Part shown: one piece after another, positions 24,217-32,437 of the stretch
Numbering within the stretch: position 1 is the stretch's first letter
Layout: every line of letters begins with the position of its first letter
Source of the DNA: Victivallales bacterium
GTDB taxonomy: Bacteria; Verrucomicrobiota; Lentisphaeria; Victivallales; UBA1829
Assembly (NCBI GenBank): GCA_016285345.1
Contig: JAEEQN010000013.1
Location: 1-64,000 of the forward strand
DNA: 64,000 nt
Reading direction: 5' to 3'
Translations under genes and position numbers: made by a program
The notes under the pieces: generated by a model
Databases searched by the model: none
What the model was told of the DNA's origin: nothing
The model's input: only the letters and a program-made list of their open reading frames with translations

Positions 24217-27200
24217 CATCCAGAAGATCCTGCTGATCGGGTCCGGCCCGATCGTCATCGGCCAGGGCTGCGAGTTCGACTACTCCGGCGTGCAGGCATG
24301 CAAGGTACTGAAGCAGGACGGGTTCGAGGTCGTGCTCGTGAACTCCAATCCGGCGACCGTCATGACCGATCCCGAGCTCGCCGACCGCACCTACATCGAA
24401 CCGCTCACGTGCGACATTCTCCACGAGATCATCCGGCGCGAACGCCCCGACGCGATCTTGCCGACGCTCGGCGGCCAGACCGCGCTCAACCTCGCCATGG
24501 AGCTGAACAAGAACGGCATCCTGAAACGCTACCACGTCGAGCTCATCGGCGCCAGCGCGGACGCCATCGCGCGCGCCGAGGACCGCCAGCTCTTCAAGAA
24601 GACCATGCAGGACCTCGGGCTCGACCTGCCGCAGTCCGGCTCCGCGCACTCCGAAAGCGAGGCGGACGCCATCGCGCGCACCATCGGCACCTGGCCGCTC
24701 ATCATCCGTCCCGGGTTCACGCTCGGCGGCACGGGCGGCGGCATCGCGCACGACGAGGCGGAATTCCGCGAGATCGTACGGCGCGGCCTCGAAGCCAGCC
24801 TCAACCACGAAGTCCTGATCGAGGAATCCCTGCTCGGCTGGAAGGAATTCGAGATGGAGGTCATGCGCGACAAGAAAGGCTCCAGCGTCATCGTCTGCTC
24901 CATCGAAAACCTCGACCCGATGGGCGTCCACACCGGCGACTCCATCACGGTCGCCCCCATCCAGACGCTCACCGACCGCGAATACCAGGAGATGCGCGAC
25001 GACTCCCTGCGCGTGCTCGCCGCGATCGGCGTTGAGACCGGCGGATCGAACGTGCAGTGGGCGGTCAATCCGGACACCGGACGACGCATCATCATCGAAA
25101 TGAACCCGCGCGTGTCGCGTTCGAGCGCGCTTGCCTCGAAAGCCACCGGATTCCCCATCGCGAAGATCGCCGCCAAGCTCGCGGTCGGCTACACGCTGGA
25201 CGAACTCCGCAACGACATCACGGGCAGCACGCCGAGCTGTTTCGAGCCCGCGCTCGACTACATCGTGACGAAGATTCCGCGGTTCACGTTCGAGAAATTC
25301 CCCGCCGCCGATCCCACGCTCGGCACCCAGATGAAATCCGTCGGCGAGGTCATGGCGATCGGCCGCAACTTCAAGCAGAGCCTTCAGAAGGCTCTGCGCT
25401 CGCTCGAAACGGGCCGTGCCGGATTCGGCGCGGACGGCAGGGACGCGGCGTTCGAATCCGCCTCCGACGAGGTACTCGAAGAAAAGCTCGTGAAGCCGAA
25501 CGCCGAACGCATCTTCTGGCTCCGCGCGGCGTTCAAACGCGGCTGGGACATCGAAAAAGTCTTCTCCCTCACGCAGATCGACCGTTTCTTCCTGCGGCAC
25601 CTGCGTGAACTCACCATGTTCGAGGACGAGATCGCGTCCGCGGGATCGCTCGACAACCTCGCCGCCGATCATGCGCTGTTCAAACAGGCAAAGGAATTCG
25701 GCTACAGCGACCGTCAGATCGCGTTTCTGCTTCACTCCACCGAATCCGCCGTCGCAGCGCAGCGCAGACAATCCGGCCTGCTGCCGAGCTTCGGCGCGGT
25801 CGACACCTGCGCGGGCGAATTCGAGGCGATCACGCCGTACTACTACAGCTCCTACGCGGACGCGGGCGAACCCGTGCGGCCGAGGGACAATAAAAAGTCG
25901 ATCATGGTGCTGGGCGGCGGCCCGAACCGCATCGGACAGGGCATCGAGTTCGACTACTGCTGCTGCCACGCGGCGTTCGCGCTGCGCAAGGCGGGCTACG
26001 AGGTCGTGATGGTGAACTCCAATCCGGAGACCGTCTCCACCGACTACGACACCAGCGACAAGCTCTATTTCGAGCCGCTCACGCTCGAGGACATCATGCA
26101 CATCTACGAGCGCGAACAGTGTTCCGGCGTGATCGTGCAGTTCGGCGGGCAGACGCCGCTGAACCTGGCGCAGGCGCTGAAGGCCGCCGGGGCGAACGTG
26201 ATCGGCACCAGCCCGGACGACATCGACCTCGCCGAGGACCGCGACTACTTCAAGCAGCTCGCCACGAAGATCGGCATCCTCCAGCCCGAAAGCGGCATCG
26301 CGCACACCGTGGACGAGGCGCTCGCCATCGCGGAAAAGATCGGCTACCCCGTGCTCGTGCGGCCGAGTTTCGTGCTCGGCGGACGCGGCATGGTGATCGT
26401 CTACAAGGAAAAATACCTGCGCAAGTTCGCCGAGGAGGCGGCGCGCGTCGCCGAGGGCAAGCCCATCCTGATCGACCGGTTCCTGGAGAACGCGATCGAG
26501 CTGGACGTGGACTGCATTTCCGACGGCGAGACGACCGTGATCGGCGCGATCCTGGAGCACGTCGAGCCCGCCGGATGCCATTCCGGCGACTCCGCCAGCA
26601 TCACCCCGCCGATGAGCCTGTCACCTGAGATTTTAGCTCAAATCCGCGTCTATGCCCGCGAGTTCGCCGCCGCGCTCCACGTGAACGGGCTCATGAACAT
26701 GCAGCTCGCGGTCAAGGACGGAAAGATATACATGATCGAGGTCAATCCGCGCGCGTCCCGTACGATCCCGTTCGTCAGCAAGGCGATCGGCGTGCACCTC
26801 GCCGGACTCGCCGCGCTCTGCATGACCGGGAGCAAGCTCGCCGGCCTCGGATTCACGCGCGAAGTCGTCCTGCCGTACACAGCCGTGAAGGAGGCCGTGT
26901 TCCCGTTCGTGAAGTTCCCCGGCGTCGACATCGTGCTGACCCCGGAGATGAAGTCGACGGGCGAGGTGATGTGCCTCGACCCGGACTGGGGCATCGCCTA
27001 CCTGAAAAGCCAGCTTGCCGCCGGGTCGCGCCTGCCGAAACAGGGCAGCGTCTTCCTGTCCGTGAAGGATCAGGACAAGCCGCGCATCGTCGAGGTCGCG
27101 CGCAAGCTCGTCGACCTCGGATTCCGGCTGTACGCCACGCTCGGCACCTCCACGCTGCTCTGCAACGAGGGGATCCGCGTGAACGCGCTCTTCCGCATCT

Positions 27201-27472
27201 CGAAGGGGCGGCCGAACCTGCTCGACCTCATCCACGAGGGCGAGATCCAGTGGGTCATCAACACCTCGGAAAACGGCGCGGAAGCCATGGTCGACGAGAT
27301 ACGGATGCGGTCCAAGTCCATCGCCGCCGGCATCCCGATCACCACGACCATCGCGGGCGCGGAAGCCGCCGTCGACGGCCTGCGCGACCAGCTCGAATTC
27401 GGGCGTTTCGAGGTCAGCTGCCTTCAGGAATACCACCGCCACATCCACCAGATGCGCACCGCGGGCAAATGA
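24200..27472 (+). CDS. carB: Carbamoyl phosphate synthase large subunit
   Basis: CarB (1090 residues) makes carbamoyl phosphate for arginine and pyrimidines. It has the duplicated ATP-grasp halves: first half [17 protein letters not shown] and [12 protein letters not shown]; second half [17 protein letters not shown] and [11 protein letters not shown]; then the C-terminal allosteric MGS-type domain ([20 protein letters not shown]). AAAGG precedes the ATG inside the end of pyrG. It is the last gene of the operon and converges with the pseudouridine synthase gene. Confidence 0.97.
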   Translation: MPKRTDIQKILLIGSGPIVIGQGCEFDYSGVQACKVLKQDGFEVVLVNSNPATVMTDPELADRTYIEPLTCDILHEIIRRERPDAILPTLGGQTALNLAMELNKNGILKRYHVELIGASADAIARAEDRQLFKKTMQDLGLDLPQSGSAHSESEADAIARTIGTWPLIIRPGFTLGGTGGGIAHDEAEFREIVRRGLEASLNHEVLIEESLLGWKEFEMEVMRDKKGSSVIVCSIENLDPMGVHTGDSITVAPIQTLTDREYQEMRDDSLRVLAAIGVETGGSNVQWAVNPDTGRRIIIEMNPRVSRSSALASKATGFPIAKIAAKLAVGYTLDELRNDITGSTPSCFEPALDYIVTKIPRFTFEKFPAADPTLGTQMKSVGEVMAIGRNFKQSLQKALRSLETGRAGFGADGRDAAFESASDEVLEEKLVKPNAERIFWLRAAFKRGWDIEKVFSLTQIDRFFLRHLRELTMFEDEIASAGSLDNLAADHALFKQAKEFGYSDRQIAFLLHSTESAVAAQRRQSGLLPSFGAVDTCAGEFEAITPYYYSSYADAGEPVRPRDNKKSIMVLGGGPNRIGQGIEFDYCCCHAAFALRKAGYEVVMVNSNPETVSTDYDTSDKLYFEPLTLEDIMHIYEREQCSGVIVQFGGQTPLNLAQALKAAGANVIGTSPDDIDLAEDRDYFKQLATKIGILQPESGIAHTVDEALAIAEKIGYPVLVRPSFVLGGRGMVIVYKEKYLRKFAEEAARVAEGKPILIDRFLENAIELDVDCISDGETTVIGAILEHVEPAGCHSGDSASITPPMSLSPEILAQIRVYAREFAAALHVNGLMNMQLAVKDGKIYMIEVNPRASRTIPFVSKAIGVHLAGLAALCMTGSKLAGLGFTREVVLPYTAVKEAVFPFVKFPGVDIVLTPEMKSTGEVMCLDPDWGIAYLKSQLAAGSRLPKQGSVFLSVKDQDKPRIVEVARKLVDLGFRLYATLGTSTLLCNEGIRVNALFRISKGRPNLLDLIHEGEIQWVINTSENGAEAMVDEIRMRSKSIAAGIPITTTIAGAEAAVDGLRDQLEFGRFEVSCLQEYHRHIHQMRTAGK

Positions 27473-27523
27473 CACTCCCGCCCGCATCGGGGCAATCGAA
27501 TACAGAAGCCGTTCAGCTCGAAT

Positions 27524-28267
27524 TCAGGGCTTGCGGCGGGGAGAATTATCTGACGATGCCAGGGCAAGCCGGGCTTCGGCGGGGGTGAGCTTGCGCCACT
27601 GCCCCATCGGGAGGCCGCCGAGACGGAGTCCGCCGACGGCGATGCGTTTGAGCCTGCGCGTGCGGTTGTCGAGCGATTCGAGCATGCGACGGATTTCGCG
27701 GTTCTTGCCCTCGCCGAGGATGAAGATGTAACGGCCGGGGACTTCGGCTCGGATGGCGAGCGCGCGGAGCGTTTCGCCGTCGTTCCGCACGCCCGTGGTG
27801 GTGAGAAGCCGGATGTCGGCCTGAGAAAGCGGACGGTCGGTGGTCACCTGGTAGGTCTTGCGCGTGCCGTGGCGCGGATGCGTGAGCTTTTCGATCCACG
27901 CGCCGTCGTTGGAGAAAAGGATGAGGCCCTCGCTGTTCTTGTCGAGGCGGCCCGCGGAAACGAGGCGGACACCGGGGATATGGATCAGGTCCAGCGCCTT
28001 TTTCGGGGCGTGCGGATCCTCGGAGGTGCACACATAGCCGCGCGGCTTGTGCAGCATGACGTAGACGTACGAACAGACAGGCTTAACAGGCTTTCCGTCC
28101 AGCGACACGCGGTCGTCCGGGCCGATGCGGACGGATGGATCGGTGCGGACTTCGCCGTTGACGGACACATGCCCGGTCTTGATGAGATCGGCGGAATGCC
28201 GCCGGGAAGCGGCCCCGGAGGCCGCCAGGAACTTCGTGAGGTTCGGATACGGATCGGAATCCGGCAT
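27524..28267 (-). CDS. 16S/23S rRNA pseudouridine synthase, RsuA/RluB family
   Basis: The 247-residue protein has an N-terminal S4 RNA-binding domain (LTKFLAASGAASRRHSADLI, residues 8-55) and the RsuA-type catalytic domain with the active-site motif SAGRLDKNSEGLILFSNDG. It converts uridine to pseudouridine in rRNA; which site cannot be told from sequence alone. It is the last gene of the minus-strand run that begins with the pseudopilin genes and sits 5 bases after the HTH gene. Confidence 0.9.
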   Translation of the reverse strand: MPDSDPYPNLTKFLAASGAASRRHSADLIKTGHVSVNGEVRTDPSVRIGPDDRVSLDGKPVKPVCSYVYVMLHKPRGYVCTSEDPHAPKKALDLIHIPGVRLVSAGRLDKNSEGLILFSNDGAWIEKLTHPRHGTRKTYQVTTDRPLSQADIRLLTTTGVRNDGETLRALAIRAEVPGRYIFILGEGKNREIRRMLESLDNRTRRLKRIAVGGLRLGGLPMGQWRKLTPAEARLALASSDNSPRRKP

Positions 28268-28272
28268 CGGGG

Positions 28273-28635
28273 TCAGTCGGCGTTTTTCGCGGATTCTACG
28301 GCGGCCAGATGCTTTTTGGCGAGCTGGATGATCTCCATGAGCTTCTGGCTCTGGACGTCCGGCGGGAGGCTGTCGAACGCGTCCAGCAGGATCTTCTGGT
28401 CGGCGGTCATCTCGATCTCGTATTTGACCTTGTCGCCGTCTTTCGGCAGGTAGGCGGTGAGGAGCGGCTGGAGCTTCAGCCAGGTGTCCTTCTGCATGAC
28501 CTCGGTCTCGCGGCGCATGTATTTGGAAATGGTGTTCGCGCTGACGTTCACGCGGCTCGCGAAATCGGCGACGGAATCGTAGCCGTCCGCGATGCAGGCG
28601 TGCAGGGCTTTGACGATGTCTTCTGTAATCTTCAT
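28273..28635 (-). CDS. Small helix-turn-helix protein
   Basis: The 120-residue protein contains an apparent Cro/CI-type helix-turn-helix near its N-terminus (SVADFASRVNVSANTISKYM, residues about 21-40). The rest is helical (LLDAFDSLPPDVQSQKLMEI). Target and effector are unknown. It lies between the Ser/Thr kinase gene (21 bases upstream) and the pseudouridine synthase gene, so it might be a kinase substrate, but nothing in the sequence shows that. Confidence 0.65.
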   Translation of the reverse strand: MKITEDIVKALHACIADGYDSVADFASRVNVSANTISKYMRRETEVMQKDTWLKLQPLLTAYLPKDGDKVKYEIEMTADQKILLDAFDSLPPDVQSQKLMEIIQLAKKHLAAVESAKNAD

Positions 28636-28656
28636 GCTATGATACCCCCGTTTTGT

Positions 28657-30957
28657 TCAGGGATTGTGTTGCTTGTTCCAGGCGGACAGGGCGGTGCGGA
28701 ATTCGCGCATCGTGCCGTATTTCGCCTGAAGTTCCGCGCGCTCTTTCTCGTCGGAATCCTCGAGCACGTGCTTGAAGTAGCTTGCGATGACGTAGGCGGT
28801 GATCTCCTTGGCGCTTTCGTCGTCGGCGGCGATCGTCTTCGCCCCGGTGAAATCGCCGTAGAGAAGCAGGTAGAAATACAGCGCGTCGGAGTGTCCGGCC
28901 TCGCCCGCGCCCTTCTTCAGCAGCACCAGGCGCTGTTTCTGCGGCAGGTCTTCGAGCTCGAACTGGAACGGCTTGCCGTCGACCATGGCGGCCTTCACGA
29001 GACCGTTGCTGATGGATTTCACGGTGCAGATGCCGGACGGGCCGTAGCCGATCTGCGTTTCGGCGAGGATGGTATTGCCGTTGTAGGTGTTCTCGCGGAT
29101 CGCCTTCGCGCCGGCGATGTTGTCCAGCACGCTTCTGGCCCAGTCGCGGTACGGACGCGCGACCTCGGCGACGGCCTCGTCGGAATCCTGCGCGTGGCGG
29201 TCGAGAATCTGGAACCAGTCGGCATAATCCTTTTCCACGCGGTCCTCAAGATGGCCGAGAAGGGTCTGTTCGACCATGCGGCCTGCGAAATACTCCTTCT
29301 GGCGGGCAAAGCGTTCGGAAAGCTCCATTGCGGTACGGGCGCTCTGCTCCTTGCGGAGCTGTTCGGCCTGCTGCGCGTACTGTTCGGCTTTGCGTCTGTC
29401 CTCGGCGGCCTGTTCGGCACGGCGTTTCGCGTCCTCGGCGGCCTCTTTTTCGTCCTTCAGCTGGGCGATTTGCCTGCGGAGTTTGCGGGATTCGAGGTCG
29501 CGCGTAGTGGCCATGACCGCTTCGTCGGCCTCCTGGAAGACCGCACGGAAGGTCATCAGCGCCTGTTCCTCCTTGGGCTTCCCGGGCTCGTAATTCTTGG
29601 CGATGAAGGCTTCGCACTTCTCGAGCAGGCCGCGCTTGTCCGTCGGGTTCGCGCGGGAGAACGCCACGATCTCGTCGACGTCGAGCGTCAGCGGGGTGTC
29701 GCGCTGAAGTTCGCGTTCCTTGGCCTCGGCGGCCTCCTTGCGGGCGCGTTCCTCGCGGGCCTTGGCGTTATTGAAATAGAACAAGACGCCCGCGGCAATG
29801 AGCGAGACGAGCAGCACGAGGCAGGCGATCAGGATCACGGAGCGCGTCCTGCGGGCCTCGTCCTGCTGGCGTTTCTTCAGGTTGTAGATGTTGCGGGCGC
29901 GGTCGTTCTGACGGTCGCCGGCTCCGTCGAGGACGGTCCCGCCGGACGGACGTGCGATGCGTGTCCCGGTCCTGGAAACGCCGGAGGACAGGACCTCGGA
30001 ATCGGTGGACGGCCCGGCGAGTTTGCCGCGGCGCGCGTTGCGGAGGTCGTCGATGAGCTCGGACGCGTCCTGATAGCGCATGGACGGGTTCTTCGCCATC
30101 ATCTTCATGATGATCCGGGAAACGCTTTCGGGGATGTCCTTGTTCACGGAACGCGGCGGGATCAGCGGCTCGGTGAGGTGCTTCTTCGCGATCTCGGCGG
30201 CAGTGCCGCCGTCGAATGCAAGACGGCCGGTCACGAACTGGTAGAACGTGGCGCCGAGGCTGTAGATGTCGCTGCGGGCGTCCATCGGGGCGCCGGTGAG
30301 CGCCTCGGGACTGATGTACTGCGGCGTGCCCATGACCTCATCGTCGTCGGCGTCGCTCATGTCTCCGGTGACGCGGGCGAGACCGAGGTCGGCCAGCTTG
30401 GCGCGTCCGGTGGAGGTGAGCATGATGTTGTCCGGCTTGATGTCGCAGTGGATGAGTTTCTGTTCGATCCAGGCGTAGTTCAGCGCCTCGGCGATCTGCT
30501 GGATGATGTTCAGCGCCTGGTCCACGGGGATCACGCCCTCGCGCTCCAGCACGTCCTTCATCGTCTCTCCGTCGATGTTCTCCATCGCGAAATACAGCAG
30601 CCCGTCGTCCTCGCCCACGGCGTACGCCTGGACGATGTGCGGATGGTTCAGCTTGGCGGCGGCGCGCGCCTCCTTGATGAAAAGCGCCACGAATTCGGCG
30701 TTGTTCGCGTAGGATTCGGCGAGGATCTTCAGCGCGGCGGGACGGTCGAGCGTGATCTGGTGGGACAGGTACACCGTGCCCATGCCGCCCTGCCCGATGG
30801 CGCGGCGTATGATGAAGTCGGCGATCACGGAGCCGCGGGAAAGACGCGTCGGAGGCACCTGCACCACGCTGCCGCAGTGGCCGCACTGCACCATGATGCC
30901 GGCGTCGATGTCGTCGACGGCTACGATCCTGCCGCAGGATGAACATTGGAAACGCAT
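28657..30957 (-). CDS. Membrane Ser/Thr protein kinase with N-terminal zinc ribbon
   Basis: The 766-residue protein opens with a zinc-ribbon-like CSSCGRI...CGHCGS pair (residues 5-35), then a Hanks-type kinase (about 45-310): glycine loop GQGGMGTVYL, AALKIL lysine, catalytic HCDIKPDN, LADLGLAR and GTPQYISPEAL. The catalytic loop has Cys where most kinases have Arg and DLG in place of DFG, so activation-loop control may differ, but the Lys, Asp and Asn for catalysis are present. One membrane helix (VILIACLVLLVSLIAAGVLF, about 372-392) precedes a charged coiled-coil and a C-terminal region that would be extracytoplasmic. It starts 25 bases after the GspH-like gene, so it belongs to the pseudopilin operon. 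Confidence 0.88.
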   Translation of the reverse strand: MRFQCSSCGRIVAVDDIDAGIMVQCGHCGSVVQVPPTRLSRGSVIADFIIRRAIGQGGMGTVYLSHQITLDRPAALKILAESYANNAEFVALFIKEARAAAKLNHPHIVQAYAVGEDDGLLYFAMENIDGETMKDVLEREGVIPVDQALNIIQQIAEALNYAWIEQKLIHCDIKPDNIMLTSTGRAKLADLGLARVTGDMSDADDDEVMGTPQYISPEALTGAPMDARSDIYSLGATFYQFVTGRLAFDGGTAAEIAKKHLTEPLIPPRSVNKDIPESVSRIIMKMMAKNPSMRYQDASELIDDLRNARRGKLAGPSTDSEVLSSGVSRTGTRIARPSGGTVLDGAGDRQNDRARNIYNLKKRQQDEARRTRSVILIACLVLLVSLIAAGVLFYFNNAKAREERARKEAAEAKERELQRDTPLTLDVDEIVAFSRANPTDKRGLLEKCEAFIAKNYEPGKPKEEQALMTFRAVFQEADEAVMATTRDLESRKLRRQIAQLKDEKEAAEDAKRRAEQAAEDRRKAEQYAQQAEQLRKEQSARTAMELSERFARQKEYFAGRMVEQTLLGHLEDRVEKDYADWFQILDRHAQDSDEAVAEVARPYRDWARSVLDNIAGAKAIRENTYNGNTILAETQIGYGPSGICTVKSISNGLVKAAMVDGKPFQFELEDLPQKQRLVLLKKGAGEAGHSDALYFYLLLYGDFTGAKTIAADDESAKEITAYVIASYFKHVLEDSDEKERAELQAKYGTMREFRTALSAWNKQHNP

Positions 30958-30982
30958 ATGGAACTATTCTCCTGAGTAAAAA

Positions 30983-31675
30983 TCAATCCACGGGGTCGAG
31001 GAACCTGGTCTTGCAGGTCAGCCAGTTGATGTTCAGCGGGAGCTTCGGCGTCTTGCCGGCGCCCGCATCGTAACGGTTGGCCTCCACGAAGCGCACGACC
31101 ATGTTCTTGTTATCCGTCCCGGCCAGCTGGCCGTTCGGTTTGAAGACGATCGCTTTCAAGGTCTGTGTGCCGGTATCGGAACTGCTGCCGCCGGGAAGAT
31201 CCTTGTTCGGCACTTTTGCGACCTGCTTCGGGGCGGAGGAACCGGCCGTGCCTTCCTTGCCGCCGGAAGTCAGGCCGAAATCGTCGTCCGTGTCGGGGAT
31301 CATGGTGTTTTCGGGCAGGAGCACGAACGCCGTGCCGGGAGCCCAGCGGCGCCATTCGTATTTGGAGCTGGTTTCGTCGGAACCGCTGTCATCGCTGTCG
31401 AAGTCGGTATAGACTTCCGCCATGCGGAAACTCCTGTATCCTTTGTCGCTCGACTTTTCCTTCGCGAAGACGAGCGCGGTATAGACTTTGGCGGAGACGG
31501 CGTGCGCACGGGCCTCCATGACCGCGCCGTTCAGCCGGTTCGCGGCGAGCGTGGTCTTGCGGCCGGCGAAAAGCGAACTGTAGGCGGGAATCGCGACCGC
31601 GGCGAGGAGGATCATGACTCCCATGACCGCGATCAGTTCGATCAGGGTAAACGGCCTGGCTGTTTTCTGTCTCAT
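30983..31675 (-). CDS. GspH-like minor pseudopilin
   Basis: The 230-residue protein has a type IV pilin N-terminus, RPFTLIELIAVMGVMILLAA, with Glu5 of the mature form. The residue before the predicted cleavage point is Pro, not the usual Gly. The beta-rich C-terminal part has GspH-like size. It is the fifth pseudopilin-cluster gene and would sit in the inner membrane or in the tip of a type II secretion or type IV pilus fibre. Confidence 0.75.
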   Translation of the reverse strand: MRQKTARPFTLIELIAVMGVMILLAAVAIPAYSSLFAGRKTTLAANRLNGAVMEARAHAVSAKVYTALVFAKEKSSDKGYRSFRMAEVYTDFDSDDSGSDETSSKYEWRRWAPGTAFVLLPENTMIPDTDDDFGLTSGGKEGTAGSSAPKQVAKVPNKDLPGGSSSDTGTQTLKAIVFKPNGQLAGTDNKNMVVRFVEANRYDAGAGKTPKLPLNINWLTCKTRFLDPVD

Positions 31676-31699
31676 ATCGTGTCTCCCGTTCGGATGGGG

Positions 31700-32437
31700 T
31701 TATTTCTTTCTGGACGCGGCCGCCGCTTTGGTCTCTTCCTCAAGAGCTTTTCTCGCGGCTTCCTCCTGCTCGATGATCTGTTTCTTGCGCTGGGCGATGT
31801 ACTCGGCCTTGCGCTGCGCCTTGTTGGCGTCGGTGAGGGTCTTGAGCTTGGCGGCGTCCATGCGCTCCGGCTTCTTGACGAACTTGTTCAGTTCATCGTA
31901 GCGGTCGGCGTAGAGCTTCGTCGCCTGCTTGTAGAGGTTCGCGTTCTTCTCGCGGATGGCCTTGTCCATCATCTCAGCCGGTTCGTTCAGCTCCAGCGCC
32001 TTGTTGTAGAGCTTCTTGAACCAGACGTCGGTGGCCTCGGTCACTTCCATGAGTTCGGGGTTCACCGGCGCGGCGTCGGAATCCTTTTTCTTCAGGGTGA
32101 CGTCGAAGATGTAGTTGTAAAGGTTGATCATCGCCGACTTGATCTGGCGCGAACCGATGCGTTTGGCGTACTTGTCGGGATCGCGGGCGAACGCCTCGTA
32201 GGAACCCGGCATGTCGGAATCGCCGAACGCGGCGATATACTCCTTCAGCATGTCGGACGCCTCCCGTTTGGTGAAGGAGGGTTCCAGCACGTCGTTCGGG
32301 ACATAGATGTCGCTGTCCTTGATGGAGGCGGCGGTCCGGGCGGGTCTCTGCTGGCTGAACGCGCAGACAGGCGCGATCACGGCCGCGGCGAGGGCGGCGA
32401 GCAGAATCTGAGTTTTGAAAAAATGATTATTCCGCAT
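31700..32437 (-). CDS. Exported protein of unknown function in the pseudopilin cluster
   Basis: The 245-residue protein has a signal peptide (MRNNHFFKTQILLAALAAAV, cleavage probably near CAFSQQ). The mature part is charged and mainly helical and ends in a Lys/Glu/Ala-rich stretch likely to form a coiled coil (RKKQIIEQEEAARKALEEET). Its start overlaps the end of the GspK-like gene by 11 bases, which suggests translational coupling. No family was recognised; a periplasmic partner of the pseudopilins is plausible. Confidence 0.6.
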   Translation of the reverse strand: MRNNHFFKTQILLAALAAAVIAPVCAFSQQRPARTAASIKDSDIYVPNDVLEPSFTKREASDMLKEYIAAFGDSDMPGSYEAFARDPDKYAKRIGSRQIKSAMINLYNYIFDVTLKKKDSDAAPVNPELMEVTEATDVWFKKLYNKALELNEPAEMMDKAIREKNANLYKQATKLYADRYDELNKFVKKPERMDAAKLKTLTDANKAQRKAEYIAQRKKQIIEQEEAARKALEEETKAAAASRKK

